A stretch of DNA of 64,000 nt from Motiliproteus sp. MSK22-1 (lineage in GTDB: Bacteria; Pseudomonadota; Gammaproteobacteria; Pseudomonadales; Balneatricaceae): assembly GCF_001968815.1 (NCBI RefSeq), contig NZ_MIEQ01000092.1, positions 32,227-96,226 of the forward strand, read 5' to 3'. A program made the position numbers and the translations under genes. A model generated the notes under the pieces. That model worked only from the letters and a program-made list of their open reading frames with translations, ran no database searches and had not been told where the DNA came from. Of this stretch, positions 27,908 to 38,442 are shown piece by piece; the first letter of the stretch is position 1, and each line of letters starts with the position of its first letter.

Positions 27908-30089
27908 ACAGCTGACATCGACATCTGCGTCAGAGGGCGCTAAACAGCTTAGTCGCCGTGCTTTCCTTAAGGCTTCAGCAATTATAACGGGTGGGCTTCA
28001 GTTAGCATTGATGATGCCCTCCATCGCGCAGGCCGAAAAGAGTGAAGATGCTTTTACCTCAGGAGCCTATATTCGTATTACCCCGAATAATCAGGTATTC
28101 CTTACTATCGGACAATCTGAGATGGGCCAGGGTAGTCTCACTGGTCTGGCCCAGCTTATCGCAGAAGAACTGGATGCAGATTGGGCAACGGTAATCGTAG
28201 AAAGAGGGGAGGTCCATTCGGCTTTCTTCAGGCCTAACGCTCCCATCCAGGTGACTGGTGGCTCGGGGTCGATCCGATCCTTCTACATGGTGTTACGCCA
28301 GACCGGGGCCGCTGCGAGACAGATGATGCTGTTAGCCGCTGCTCGTCATTGGAACTTACCTATTGGCAATTTAAATACCAAAGATGGAATGGTGATCGCC
28401 CCTGGTGACCAAAGATTGTCGTATGGAGATCTGGTATCAGATGCCGGAGCCCTGAAAGTACCTGACTTACTCAGTGTTCCATTGAAGGATGAGTCGGAAT
28501 TCCGCTTGATCGGTAAACCCATGAAGCGACTGGACATCCAGGAAAAAGTGACAGGTGAGGCTCCATTTGGAATGGATATTCAACTGCCGGGTATGTTGAC
28601 TGCCGTCATCCTTCATCCGCCAGCCTTTGGTGCCAAGTTACTTGCTTTTGATTCAACGGCTGCAGACAAAGCACCAGGTATCAAAGCAATTTTTCCAGTC
28701 TCTGAAGGCCTGGCCATTGTCGCGGACAGTTACTGGCATGCAGTCACTGCCAGGAAATCTGTAGCTGTCAGCTGGTCAGATGATAAACCCGCCTTCGATA
28801 ATGATGTGCAAAACAAGAAGATGATGGAACTGGCCCTCCAACAACCGGGATTGGTTGCGTTGGAGCGTGGAGATCAGAGAGGGATCTTCTCGGCCAACCA
28901 CGTTAGTGCACAATATGATGTTCCTCATCTTGCCCATGCCTGCATGGAACCGCTGAACTGTACTATCCAGCTTCGTTCTGACAGTGCCGAAGTCTGGACC
29001 GGGACTCAGTTTCAGACTTCGGCCCAACAAACAGTGGCATCCGTCACTGGTCTCGCTCCTGAATCAATCGCTATTCATACACAGTATTTGGGTGGCGGTT
29101 TCGGACGGCGCTCGGCACAGGATTTTATTCGCCTTGCAGCAGAAGTCGCCCAGAAGTTTGATGTGCCGGTAAAGACTGTTTATAGCCGAGAGGATGACAT
29201 GAAAGCCGGGTATTACCGACCAGCTGCCTGTTGTCAAATGGCAGCAGATCTGGACCACAATGGTTCTCTTGTTGCGTTCCAGGCGAAGTTAGCCGTGCCT
29301 TCGCTGGTCAAGCATACGGGCTTGAAATTTCTGATGTTACCAGGAGGGGTTGACTCAACTGCGGTGGAAGGGCTGGACGATCACTCATTTCCCTATCAGG
29401 TGGCCAATGGGCGTGTCGAATGGGTTGAGCATGATCCGGGTGTGCCGGTGTGGTTTTGGCGTTCAGTGGGAGCCAGTCAGAATTTTTTCTTTCTGGAAAC
29501 ATTTGTTGATCAACTGGCTGCAAAGAGTCGACGTGATCCTCTTGAATTCAGGCTGGCCCATTTGGAAGAAAAGCCCCGTCATCGACGGGTTCTGGAGGCT
29601 GTCGCCTCAGCAGCCCGTTGGGGTACTCCTGATGCGCCTGGAGTAGCCAGAGGAATTGCGGTGGCTGAAAGCTTTGGTAGTGTTTGTGCTCAGGTTGTGG
29701 AAGTAGAGCTGCAAGATGGATTTCCAGTGGTGCGTAAGGTCGTTTCCGCACTTGATGCAGGACGTGTAATTAATCCCGCTATGGTGGAAAAACAAGTGCA
29801 CGGATCCGTACTCTACGCACTTTCTGCCCTATACAGTGGCCGAATCAGTTTCGAGAAAGGTCAGGTAGTGGAAGATAATTTCTGGACCTATGAACCGGTG
29901 CGAATTGATCGATCTCCAGTGATGGAAACTTTGATACTGCCTTCAACCGCTCCTCCCGGGGGCGTTGGTGAGCCTGCCACGCCACCGCTGGCCCCCGCTG
30001 CTTGTAATGCGCTTTTCGCCTTGACAGGTAAGTTGGTTACTTCGCTTCCTCTCAAGGGGCAGAGCTTCAAACTACGACATTCGATATAA
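27900..30089 (+). CDS. Molybdopterin-binding subunit of a molybdenum hydroxylase (IorB-like)
   Basis: The 729-residue product begins with a Tat signal (SRRAFLKAS at about residues 17-25, cleavage after IAQA), so the mature enzyme should be periplasmic. Family motifs include [36 protein letters not shown] and a late [13 protein letters not shown] segment near the catalytic Glu. The substrate cannot be told from sequence; N-heterocycles and aldehydes are typical. ATG 27900 is preferred because the earlier open frame lies inside the small-subunit gene. No cytochrome c gene follows. Confidence 0.92.
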   Translation: MVEQLTSTSASEGAKQLSRRAFLKASAIITGGLQLALMMPSIAQAEKSEDAFTSGAYIRITPNNQVFLTIGQSEMGQGSLTGLAQLIAEELDADWATVIVERGEVHSAFFRPNAPIQVTGGSGSIRSFYMVLRQTGAAARQMMLLAAARHWNLPIGNLNTKDGMVIAPGDQRLSYGDLVSDAGALKVPDLLSVPLKDESEFRLIGKPMKRLDIQEKVTGEAPFGMDIQLPGMLTAVILHPPAFGAKLLAFDSTAADKAPGIKAIFPVSEGLAIVADSYWHAVTARKSVAVSWSDDKPAFDNDVQNKKMMELALQQPGLVALERGDQRGIFSANHVSAQYDVPHLAHACMEPLNCTIQLRSDSAEVWTGTQFQTSAQQTVASVTGLAPESIAIHTQYLGGGFGRRSAQDFIRLAAEVAQKFDVPVKTVYSREDDMKAGYYRPAACCQMAADLDHNGSLVAFQAKLAVPSLVKHTGLKFLMLPGGVDSTAVEGLDDHSFPYQVANGRVEWVEHDPGVPVWFWRSVGASQNFFFLETFVDQLAAKSRRDPLEFRLAHLEEKPRHRRVLEAVASAARWGTPDAPGVARGIAVAESFGSVCAQVVEVELQDGFPVVRKVVSALDAGRVINPAMVEKQVHGSVLYALSALYSGRISFEKGQVVEDNFWTYEPVRIDRSPVMETLILPSTAPPGGVGEPATPPLAPAACNALFALTGKLVTSLPLKGQSFKLRHSI

Positions 30090-30177
30090 ACCGATATTCT
30101 GTATTTCTTTCAAAGGCACGACCCTGTCGTGCCCACTCTTGACGGATTACTAATTGATCGTTTTAGGAGAGTTATAA

Positions 30178-31212
30178 ATGGCGAATCAATTATCTCATTT
30201 ACTGACCCAATGGCACAAAAATAGAGATGACGCAGAGTGGGTGCTGGGTACAGTTTATAAAACTGAAGGTCCCTGCTACCGTAAACCCGGTGCAATGATG
30301 CTTTTTAATAGCCTTGGCCAGCAGTTCGGAATGCTCAGCGGGGGATGCCTGGAATCCGACATCCAAAAGCACGCCCGTCAAGTTATGAACAATGGCGAGG
30401 CCAAAACCCTCTGTTACGACGGTAGCGATGAAGATGATTTGTCATTTCAGCTGGGTATTGGTTGTGGTGGCACGGTATACATTCTCTTGCAACCGATCAA
30501 TAAGGATAACCAGTATTTGAGGTTGGACTTGTTGCGTCAAGCTTTAACTAAACGAGAGGGAGGATACTTTTATCAACGCATAGCGGATGGAGCTGGTGCC
30601 GTAGAAAGCCGTTTTATCGAAACTAATCGGTTTTCAGGGAGTGGTAATCGTTCCAAAGGTAGAGGTCCGGTAAAACTGATAGACGAGGGTGATCAGCAAT
30701 GGCTGGTTACACCGATAATGCCAGAGCCCCACCTGCTGGTTGTTGGCGGTGGATTAGATGCACGTCCATTGGTAGCAGTGGCTCATGAGCTGGGGTGGAA
30801 AGTCAGCCTTTGGGATCCGCGTCCGGCCAATGCACGGAGAGAATTCTTCATGACTGCTGATAGAATTCTCAATGGAGAGTTAGATCAATTGCTAGGTGAC
30901 GAGGCCGATTGCAGAATCGATGCGGCTGTCCTTATGAGCCACAATGTTTCGTTGGATGCCGCGGCGCTAAGAGCATTGCAAGACGTACCTCTGAGTTATT
31001 TAGCCATGCTGGGGCCAAAAAGCCGTTGTGTTAGGGTCATAGAAGAGGCGGGTCTGACCAATACCCAACTGAATACTCCCATCGCTGGGCCAGCGGGTCT
31101 TGAACTGGGCGCAGAGTTGCCGGAAAGTATCGCGTTATCAGTATTGGCAGAATGTCATGCCCGATTAGAGTGTTGTTCGGCTCGTTCGTTAAGTGGGATT
31201 TTGGACAGATAA
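30178..31212 (+). CDS. XdhC/CoxI-family maturation factor
   Basis: XdhC-type proteins bind the molybdenum cofactor and add the sulfido ligand needed by hydroxylases. The 344-residue product has the N-terminal XdhC/CoxI domain with GSVYKTEG-like GTVYKTEGPCYRKPGAMM and GMLSGGCLESDI, and a C-terminal Rossmann domain from about residue 180 (LLVVGGGLDARPLV). AGGAG precedes the ATG. It follows the large subunit by 88 bases and probably serves it. Confidence 0.9.
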   Translation: MANQLSHLLTQWHKNRDDAEWVLGTVYKTEGPCYRKPGAMMLFNSLGQQFGMLSGGCLESDIQKHARQVMNNGEAKTLCYDGSDEDDLSFQLGIGCGGTVYILLQPINKDNQYLRLDLLRQALTKREGGYFYQRIADGAGAVESRFIETNRFSGSGNRSKGRGPVKLIDEGDQQWLVTPIMPEPHLLVVGGGLDARPLVAVAHELGWKVSLWDPRPANARREFFMTADRILNGELDQLLGDEADCRIDAAVLMSHNVSLDAAALRALQDVPLSYLAMLGPKSRCVRVIEEAGLTNTQLNTPIAGPAGLELGAELPESIALSVLAECHARLECCSARSLSGILDR

Positions 31213-31410
31213 CAATCAATATGTCTGCAATTGTTACCTGCGCTTCTGAGCATCTTGAACACCAGAGTCCCTAAAGGCTCGTTCGTAGATATCTTTGTAA
31301 TTGGATTACTAAGGTTCTGTTCTTGCTTTAATTTACCTAGAATAGTGGACTGGTCAGGAGTATGAGTTTGATCATTCCTGATATTTTTTACGTTTAGGTA
31401 AAGGGTTGTT

Positions 31411-32121
31411 ATGGCTATTGAATCTATTGTGATTTTAACCGGAGCAGGTGTCTCGGCAGAGTCCGGGATACGGACATTCAGAGCAACCGATGGACTGTGG
31501 GAAGATCATAAAATAGAGGATGTGGCTACGCCTGAAGCCTTTGACCGTAATCCTCGCCTGGTGCACAGCTTTTATAACGAGCGACGAAAGCAATTGCTGT
31601 CTGCTGAGGTGAGGCCAAACCCTGCTCATCATGCATTGGCAAAACTGGAAAAAGAATTTCCTGGTAAAGTTCTCCTGATTACTCAAAACATAGATAACCT
31701 TCATGAGCGGGCCGGTAGTAATAATCTGATCCATATGCATGGGGAATTGTTGAACCTGAGATGCCGGGAATCAGGAGTTATCTACAGGGTTGAAGAAGAG
31801 ACCCAGCCTGAGGACTTATGTCAATGTTGCGGTTCATCCGGAAATTTGCGACCAGATATCGTTTGGTTTGGAGAGCTTCCGATGAGTATGGAACGTATAT
31901 ACACTGAATTAGAACAGTGCGATCTGTTTATTTCTATAGGGACCTCTGGAAATGTCTATCCGGCCGCTGGTTTTGTTGAAATCGCTAACGATACCGGGGC
32001 GCTGACGGTTGAATTAAATCTGGAACCTTCAAAGGTAAAGTCAGCGTTTCATCAGGGCTTCTATGGTCCTGCCAGTGAAGTGGTGACTGAATTTGTTGCG
32101 GATATTCTTAAACAGGTTTGA
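31411..32121 (+). CDS. cobB: NAD-dependent protein deacylase, sirtuin (CobB/SIRT5 type)
   Basis: Sirtuins remove acyl groups from lysine using NAD. The 236-residue product has [14 protein letters not shown] (residues 10-23), [13 protein letters not shown] (about 90), the catalytic His in [12 protein letters not shown], and zinc ligands as CRES and CQCC. A Tyr/Arg pair in FYNERR fits the SIRT5-like group that also removes succinyl groups. It is a single gene with no partner nearby. Confidence 0.93.
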   Translation: MAIESIVILTGAGVSAESGIRTFRATDGLWEDHKIEDVATPEAFDRNPRLVHSFYNERRKQLLSAEVRPNPAHHALAKLEKEFPGKVLLITQNIDNLHERAGSNNLIHMHGELLNLRCRESGVIYRVEEETQPEDLCQCCGSSGNLRPDIVWFGELPMSMERIYTELEQCDLFISIGTSGNVYPAAGFVEIANDTGALTVELNLEPSKVKSAFHQGFYGPASEVVTEFVADILKQV

Positions 32122-32247
32122 AGCACCCTGCTTTCTGCGAAGTACCTGAGCTGAAAATTAACGACAGGCTGGATTCATTTAGCAGATTCTGTCAAGTAGG
32201 CTACAGTTCATAGGTAGAGGTCCAATATTTGCGTAGGAAGCAGACAA

Positions 32248-33348
32248 ATGACTCTTATTATGAAGAATAAGGTAGACATCTACCTTCAGCATCCTGAGCG
32301 ATTCCAGCTGGATTTACTCAACCAGAAAAGTATCTGGATGGACAATGTGGTCCGGCCTCTTGGCAGCCATTATGAAGACTCGAAAAAGCAGATTGATGCA
32401 GTAATAAAGATAGCAGATCAACGCAAGAAAGCTCAAATAGCCCGGCTAAAAAAAATAGAACTGTATCACGATATTGTTATGGGGGTGCTTTTCTTTGGAA
32501 TAGATATCATTGCGGCGGGTGCGTTAAAAAACGTATCTGTTCTTTCTAAAAAATACAGTTCTAACAAAGATTTTGAGACACTGATGAAGTCATCGGACAG
32601 CTTTGAAAAAGCGATGACTCAGTTTATGTCGCAAAAAGCTTCAATTGTAGATAATATCGTTGCTAACTTTGACGATAAAGTAAAAGGATTAGCCTCCACA
32701 GGGACTGTTAAATCTGCTGGGCAAACCGTTAAATCCCTGTCTGCCAGTGTCCAGAAGACACTACCAGCAACGGTAAAAACTCAATGGGCAGGTCCGCAAA
32801 AGTTCCAGAATGAATTAGAGACTTTTTACTCTTCAACTTGCCGTTCCATCAATGAAGTTTTTGTCGATCAGGTTCGAGATTCCAAAGCATCAGCTGATCG
32901 TAAAAAATCGATTATTAAGTTGCTGGTGAACCTACCATTCACCATGCCACCAACACTGAGTCTGAAATCCTTTGGTGACACCTTTGCAGCCTATTTTGAG
33001 CTTTGTTACTGGGTGCGTCTGGTGGCTGCAACCGCTCAGCAAAAGGGCCATTTTGGTACGATTGAAGGTTACCTTGCGGATGTTATCAACGAGCGTGTTC
33101 TGCACTTGAGTGGACATCACTTCACCCATCGAGGTGGTCAAAAGATAAAAAGTGTAAACATGTATAGCAAATGGGGAAATATGCCGCTTGGTAAATTGCG
33201 GAATAAGGATATCAGAATGGTCTGGGATGGTTGGTGCTCTAATGCCCACGCCAGCTACGGTAAACTCATGCTAAAAGACGCAAAATTAACAGGGGTAGAC
33301 GCAATTTTTATCTGTCAGGGAATCAGTTGCCAACAAGCTTATAAATAG
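32248..33348 (+). CDS. Unknown protein, 366 residues, mostly helical
   Basis: I do not recognise this family. The first 65 residues and residues about 105-210 look helical with many Lys. A short hydrophobic stretch (GVLFFGIDIIAAGAL) lies near residue 80. The C-terminal part has aromatic-rich motifs and a few Cys and His (HLSGHHFTHRGG, MVWDGWCSNAHASYG). There is no signal peptide. AGGAAG stands 7 bases before the ATG. It lies between the sirtuin and a stretch of gene remnants, in a region with signs of gene gain and loss. Confidence 0.6.
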   Translation: MTLIMKNKVDIYLQHPERFQLDLLNQKSIWMDNVVRPLGSHYEDSKKQIDAVIKIADQRKKAQIARLKKIELYHDIVMGVLFFGIDIIAAGALKNVSVLSKKYSSNKDFETLMKSSDSFEKAMTQFMSQKASIVDNIVANFDDKVKGLASTGTVKSAGQTVKSLSASVQKTLPATVKTQWAGPQKFQNELETFYSSTCRSINEVFVDQVRDSKASADRKKSIIKLLVNLPFTMPPTLSLKSFGDTFAAYFELCYWVRLVAATAQQKGHFGTIEGYLADVINERVLHLSGHHFTHRGGQKIKSVNMYSKWGNMPLGKLRNKDIRMVWDGWCSNAHASYGKLMLKDAKLTGVDAIFICQGISCQQAYK

Positions 33349-33406
33349 TCTTTATTGTACTCTGAGATAGTGGCAAATAGATGATTTGTCTTTTTTTGCA
33401 GCTTTG

Positions 33407-33800
33407 TTAACCTTTGATTGTTTCGCTAGCACTGGCCAGCACCGCTTTTTGATGATGGTGATTAACTCTGCTTATGCGCTTGCTTACTCGGCGTACCCAA
33501 CGAATAGCTTCAAGTCGGTTGCTATCTTCTGAAACTTCTAATTTTCCCAGTGCAATTGATTCTGCCACAGTTTCACGGTAAGTATCGGCCATTGCCTCGA
33601 TTTTCCAGAAGCTACGTTTGGCATGAATATCGGCATCTAACCAGCGATTGTCATTGATATCCCCTCGGTCTCCGGTACCGCTACTGCGGATGGTGATCAT
33701 ACCCAGTGAAAAGAGCGCGAGGCCTCCATGAGTGGTTATGATTGCAGAGAGATTATCAATAGCAAACGCCTTGAAACGGCGAATATTATTGAAAGCTATT
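33407..33800 (-). pseudogene. Remnant of a gene, minus strand, C-terminal part only
   Basis: An open frame without an early start codon runs from about 33800 to a stop at 33407. Its start region reads as a membrane stretch (LSAIITTHGGLALFSLGM), followed by about 95 charged helical residues. An internal ATG at 33700 would give 97 residues. The missing upstream part suggests a truncated membrane protein. I could not name the family with confidence. Confidence 0.4.
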
Positions 33801-33827
33801 TAACAAGAGTCGTTGCTGTTTACCTAA

Positions 33828-34013
33828 GGAGCATTCGTTTTATGGGATCAAAGCCAGCTGGGGAACGGACCTGTATTTTGTAATGCATATGGACTTGCAT
33901 CGAATCTTATTACTAAATCAGCGAATATGATCAAGGCTTCTTGCCATAAGCCAGACGTTATCGTTCAATGGTGCAAAGCGAAAGGAGTCATCTGTCCACA
34001 GGAAGCAGAATAA
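33828..34013 (+). pseudogene. Possible coding remnant, plus strand
   Basis: A 61-codon frame without a start codon ends at 34011-34013 and has protein-like composition, including PDVIVQWCKAKGV near its end. It lies directly next to the minus-strand remnant. With it, the interval 33349-34183 seems to be decayed genes. The identity is unknown. Confidence 0.3.
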
Positions 34014-34183
34014 TCATCGTTAGTAATTGTTGGTGTTTGTTATTTTATAGTGGATTGCCAGCCTATTAAGTTTTTGCCTAAACAACCAGAACTTAAGTCG
34101 TTCAACTCTCTTCGTAAAAACTATTTTTTATATTGCGTGTTTTCATTGTCTGCTAATTTGTACTAGTCAAAAAAGGGAAATTT

Positions 34184-36376
34184 ATGTCACTCACTGACAC
34201 TCTGGTAACCGTTCAGGAACCAGTCGCGGCGACTGTTGAATTTGATTTTGTCCGTAATAGTCTGGACTTGGTGATTGATGGCTTGGGGTATTTTCAACTC
34301 GATGACGGCCAAGGGGGAGTGAGCTACACCCGTGAAGGAAAGTTTGAATTGGATAAGGATGGCCATCTTGTCTCTGTGAGTGGAAAGTATCTACAAGGGT
34401 TCGGCCTGAGCGCTGATGGAAACCAGCAGCCGATTGGCAATATGGCATTGTCACAGACTGAAAGTTCGCCTACACCGACTTCAAATATTGATCTGTCAAT
34501 CAATATTAACTCAGACGTCAGTGCGACAGATTTGCTAGGTCCCTACGATATGTCGGACTCCTCTACATTCAGTTTCAGTACGACAACTCATATTGTGGAT
34601 AGTCTGGGGGACGAAAATGCCCTGAGGTTTGATTTTGTTGAGCAATCATCGGTTCATGAGCGTCAGACTGCAACCTTCACTACTGCAATCAGGACGGGAA
34701 GTATTCAGGTGGCGGGTGTGAATATCTCGCTGGAGGAGGGGGATTCTTCAGCAGAAATAGCTTTGTTGGTTGCCGCGCAAGAGACTGCGGTTCGGATGGC
34801 TGATCCCCGAGTTACTTCAGTAGTTGTGGATCCCGCTAATACCAATAATGTACTGATTACTTATGCCGCCTCAGCCGCCGATGTTGAAGAAATTATTGTG
34901 ACTGATGTTGGTGATACCGGTGTAATATCGACCATTGTTTCCAATCCATACTTGGCCGCGAATGAAGTTCAGATGGTGGAAATAAGCGCTCCAACGGCAA
35001 CAGCCCAGATCTTTTTTGGGGGAGTTGCTATTGATGTGAGCAATACGACGATTGCGGCCGATACCGCAGCAGATGTAGTGAATCGAGTCATTGCCAAGCA
35101 AGGGGAAATTATCGAGGCGACTCCGGCTATCGAAAGTTTGGCTGCCGATCTCAGCTCAGTACCACCCAGGATCATCATCACCTATAAGCCGGAAGAGGGT
35201 GATGTGGCACAACTGGTTGTTGATGAAAATGGCACTGGTGTGTTTCATGGAACGGACCTGGCAACAACCGTTGAAAATGGTGACAACAGTTATCAAGGCG
35301 TCTATCAGCTATATGCCTATCTGAACGGTAACGAGCTATTGGATATCGGCAAGCAGGTAGCGGCCGGGGCAACAGGAAGCATAGTGACGCCAAGGACTAC
35401 CGAGCCCGGACCTGTTTTATTGATCTTTGATCCGGAAGATGGAACTCTTCGTTCCGTTAATGGCACATCAGTTGATAATTCAGGAATTGCTCCTGAATTA
35501 ATCCTGATCGGAGCAGACCCTGCGGACCCTAGCCATCTCCCTAATTTAGACCTTAGCGGCACCACTCTGTCAGCCACTGAGTCAGCAGTCATATCTGAAA
35601 CTCACGATGGTTTTGTCAAAGGAGACCTTATAAGCTTAACTGTTTCCTATGATGGCATTCTGACCGCAAGATTCAGTAATGGTCAGGAGTCTAACTTAGG
35701 TATCATTGCCCTGGCTATATTTGAAAGTTCAAGCAATTTACAAGCAATTGATAATAATGAATGGCTGGCAACACTGGAGTCCGGGCAGGCTATTTTTAAT
35801 CCACCGGCAGAAGGTATGAACGGAGAGTTAAAGTCAGCATTTGCAGAATATGACGGAGACTATGGTGATTATAAAGTTACTGTGACAACGAGTGGATTTT
35901 TTATCGTACCTATTGCTCAGCCGTCGCAAGCCGAGACGGTCATCGGGGTGGATCGAATTCAGTTTGCAGACACCAACCTTGCTCTTGATATTAATGGAAC
36001 AGCAGGGCAGGTTTATAGAATTTATAAAGCAGCGTTTGACCGTACGCCAGACGCTGAAGGGCTTGGGTTTTGGATAGATACCGTGGAACACGGGGGGACT
36101 CTCCAGAATGTAGCTGCTGGATTTATTCACAGTAATGAATTTCAGACACTCTACGGAGATAATCCCTCCAATGAGTTATTTTTGACCTCTCTCTATCATA
36201 ATGTTCTGGATCGTGATCCCGATCAGGACGGATTTCAATGGTGGTCGGATAAGCTTAACTCTGGTGCTGAATCCCGGGAAGATATTTTGGTCGATTTTAG
36301 CGAAAGTCCCGAAAACCAGGCAAATGTCATCGACCTGATTGGTGATGGTATTGTTTATGAGGAGTGGCTTGGATAA
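34184..36376 (+). CDS. Flagellar-hook-like (FlgE core) protein fused to a C-terminal DUF4214 module
   Basis: Residues about 28-150 match the FlgE/F/G core: VIDGLGYFQL, SYTREGKFELDKDGHLV, LQGFGL, then a FlgE D2-like part (YDMSDSSTFSFSTTTHIVD). Residues about 480-550 match the hook C-terminal core (LTARFSNGQESNLGIIALA, WLATLESGQAIFNPPAEG). Two related segments of about 95 residues (about 165-250 and 268-350) lie between them. The coiled-coil ends that polymerise hook subunits are missing at both termini. Instead the last 130 residues are a DUF4214 module (YRIYKAAFDRTPDAEGLGFW) nearly shared with the protein at 48363-50150. No flagellar genes adjoin. Secretion by a type I system is inferred from the DUF4214 end. 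Confidence 0.75.
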   Translation: MSLTDTLVTVQEPVAATVEFDFVRNSLDLVIDGLGYFQLDDGQGGVSYTREGKFELDKDGHLVSVSGKYLQGFGLSADGNQQPIGNMALSQTESSPTPTSNIDLSININSDVSATDLLGPYDMSDSSTFSFSTTTHIVDSLGDENALRFDFVEQSSVHERQTATFTTAIRTGSIQVAGVNISLEEGDSSAEIALLVAAQETAVRMADPRVTSVVVDPANTNNVLITYAASAADVEEIIVTDVGDTGVISTIVSNPYLAANEVQMVEISAPTATAQIFFGGVAIDVSNTTIAADTAADVVNRVIAKQGEIIEATPAIESLAADLSSVPPRIIITYKPEEGDVAQLVVDENGTGVFHGTDLATTVENGDNSYQGVYQLYAYLNGNELLDIGKQVAAGATGSIVTPRTTEPGPVLLIFDPEDGTLRSVNGTSVDNSGIAPELILIGADPADPSHLPNLDLSGTTLSATESAVISETHDGFVKGDLISLTVSYDGILTARFSNGQESNLGIIALAIFESSSNLQAIDNNEWLATLESGQAIFNPPAEGMNGELKSAFAEYDGDYGDYKVTVTTSGFFIVPIAQPSQAETVIGVDRIQFADTNLALDINGTAGQVYRIYKAAFDRTPDAEGLGFWIDTVEHGGTLQNVAAGFIHSNEFQTLYGDNPSNELFLTSLYHNVLDRDPDQDGFQWWSDKLNSGAESREDILVDFSESPENQANVIDLIGDGIVYEEWLG

Positions 36377-36602
36377 AACCGGGGAGCAAGTTATCAGGTC
36401 TTGGTATTAGAGTTGAAGGTTTAGTCTTGTCTATGGGGAGTCTTAAGGCAAGACTATCCCGTAGTTCATAGCAAGGTTAATTCAGTGCTCTGGTCATTTT
36501 CTGTCATTGATCCGAGAGACTTAGCCATGATTTGATCCGTTTCTTGTCGTTACTTCAGTGTAATTACTACTCTTCTGAGTCTCCTCCATCTTTCATTATC
36601 TG

Positions 36603-37829
36603 TTAGTCGGTCAGTTCAGTTTCAATCTCCAGCTCACCATCTAAGGTGCGATGCACCGGGCAACGGTCAGCAATTTCCAGTAAACGTTTGCGCTCTTGAT
36701 CAGACAGGTCCCCTTTCAGTGTCACGTATCGATGAAGTATTTCTATTTGCTTAGGACTGTCCTCGCAGTTTTCACAATCTTCCATGTGTTGACGATTGTG
36801 GGTTAGCTCTACGGAAACATCATCCAGTTTAATCTTCTTTCGATTGGCATACATGCGAATTGTCATTGAGGTACAGGCTCCGAGAGCGGCAAGTAAATGT
36901 TCATAAGGATCAGGACCCAGGTCGTCACCACCCAGTGAGGTGGGCTCATCAGCTAGCCATACATGAGTATCTGACAACAGGGTGCGGGTAAACTGCTTGT
37001 TCTTTTCTGTTACTAACACATGGCCCTTTTTCAGCAATGGGGCTCTTTGTTCAACGATTTCAGTGTCGGCTATAAACCTAGTGGACCAGGCTGCAATCGT
37101 TGCTGCGACATATTCTGAATCACGAGGCTGGGTTAGCAGGTGATCGGCATTATCCAGACTGATAAAACTTTTGGGGTGCTTTGCGGTACGGTAGATTTTT
37201 TCTGCTTCGTTAATAGATACGGTTACATCTGCAGGTGAATGGAAGACTAGTAGTGCCTTTTTCAATTTAGCGATTTTTTCATGCTGGTTGTGTGAAGTCA
37301 GATCATCCAGAAACTGCTTTTTTATGGTAAATGTCCGACCTCCTAAATTGACTTCCGCCTGCCCGGATTTATTAATGTCTGTGGTGTTACAGGCAAACTG
37401 TTTTGTAACATGCTCAGGGTCCGCAGGTGCCCCAATTGTTACCACTCCTGTTGCTTCGGGCACTGCATGAGCAGCGGCTAAAACAGCGCTGCCCCCCAGG
37501 CTGTGACCTATTAATAAGGATGGTGGGCGATAATTATCACGTAAATAGTCGGCTGCGTGCACCAAGTCTGCTATGTTGGAAGAAAAGTTGGAGTTGGCGA
37601 ATTCTCCATCGCTACTTCCCAGTCCGGTGAAATCAAAACGCAGCACGGCGTAACCTTTAGCGACTAGTGAGCGTGCAATACGAGAAGCTGCGATCATATC
37701 TTTTCCACAGGTAAAACAGTGAGCAAAGAGCGCAAAAGCATGTGGGTTGTCACTGGGAGTTTCCAGCAATCCGGCTATCAGCAATCCATCGCTTCCCGGA
37801 AACTCCAGTTTAATTCGACGAATGGGCAT
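36603..37829 (-). CDS. Alpha/beta hydrolase fused to an OsmC domain
   Basis: The N-terminal 255 residues form an alpha/beta hydrolase with nucleophile motif GHSLGG (about residue 108) and a late Asp/His pair (SPADVTV, NADHLL). The C-terminal 130 residues are OsmC-like, with LGACTSMTIRMYANRK and CPVHRTL carrying the two Cys expected for peroxide reduction. This fusion is a known two-domain family. Likely roles are hydrolysis of a small ester and defence against organic peroxides; the natural substrate is unknown. Confidence 0.9.
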   Translation of the reverse strand: MPIRRIKLEFPGSDGLLIAGLLETPSDNPHAFALFAHCFTCGKDMIAASRIARSLVAKGYAVLRFDFTGLGSSDGEFANSNFSSNIADLVHAADYLRDNYRPPSLLIGHSLGGSAVLAAAHAVPEATGVVTIGAPADPEHVTKQFACNTTDINKSGQAEVNLGGRTFTIKKQFLDDLTSHNQHEKIAKLKKALLVFHSPADVTVSINEAEKIYRTAKHPKSFISLDNADHLLTQPRDSEYVAATIAAWSTRFIADTEIVEQRAPLLKKGHVLVTEKNKQFTRTLLSDTHVWLADEPTSLGGDDLGPDPYEHLLAALGACTSMTIRMYANRKKIKLDDVSVELTHNRQHMEDCENCEDSPKQIEILHRYVTLKGDLSDQERKRLLEIADRCPVHRTLDGELEIETELTD

Positions 37830-37949
37830 AGTGTTTTTCCTTGATGGTCATAGAACGGATAATAAAGAGTAGTAAAGAATAGATAGATAAAGAGTAGAGA
37901 CTGTGGATATGCTCTATCATTACAAAATATCCGCTAAGCCCGAACAGTA

Positions 37950-38366
37950 ATGTTAGAGATGAAAATGATTATAGAAATAGATGGATACAAATTTGAGGCT
38001 GTTTTGGAAGAAAAAAAATCCCCAAAAACATGTCTGGCCTTTCGTCGGGAGATGCCCTTTGAAGGTCAAATCGTTCATGTTCGCTGGAGCGGTGAAGGGG
38101 TATGGATCCCATTAGGTGATCGGGATTTCGCTGTAGAATATGAAGATGCTACATCCTATCCGGCACCGGGTCAGGTACTCCTATATCCGAAAGGCAAAAG
38201 CGAAACTGAAATATTGATTGCCTATGGTTGTGTTCAGTTTGCGTCTAAGGCGGGCACGCTAGCCGGAAATCATTTTGCAACAATTACTTCTGATTTTGAA
38301 AAACTCAGAGAGATCGGAGTGTCAACTCTGTGGGACGGCAGTAAGAATATAGTGTTTAGTATCTAG
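37950..38366 (+). CDS. DUF3830 family protein (cyclophilin-like fold)
   Basis: The 138-residue product matches DUF3830, with VHVRWSGEGVWIPLGD, ATSYPAPGQVLLYPKG and FASKAGTLAGNHFATIT. The family is thought to have a cyclophilin-like barrel but its reaction is unknown. In-frame ATGs at 37950, 37962 and 37968 make the exact start uncertain. It faces the phasin gene across a shared terminator. Confidence 0.8.
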   Translation: MLEMKMIIEIDGYKFEAVLEEKKSPKTCLAFRREMPFEGQIVHVRWSGEGVWIPLGDRDFAVEYEDATSYPAPGQVLLYPKGKSETEILIAYGCVQFASKAGTLAGNHFATITSDFEKLREIGVSTLWDGSKNIVFSI

Positions 38367-38393
38367 ACAGAGGAAGTCGATCTGAAAAACAGA

Positions 38394-38423
38394 AAGGCCC
38401 CTAACATTTCAGATAGGAGCCTT
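38394..38423. terminator. Bidirectional terminator between DUF3830 and phasin genes
   Basis: AAGGC-C-CCTA pairs with TAGG-A-GCCTT around ACATTTCAGA. It lies between two convergent genes, 28 bases after the DUF3830 stop and 20 bases from the phasin stop. Confidence 0.6.
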
Positions 38424-38442
38424 CAGTAAGAACAAGCTGAAA

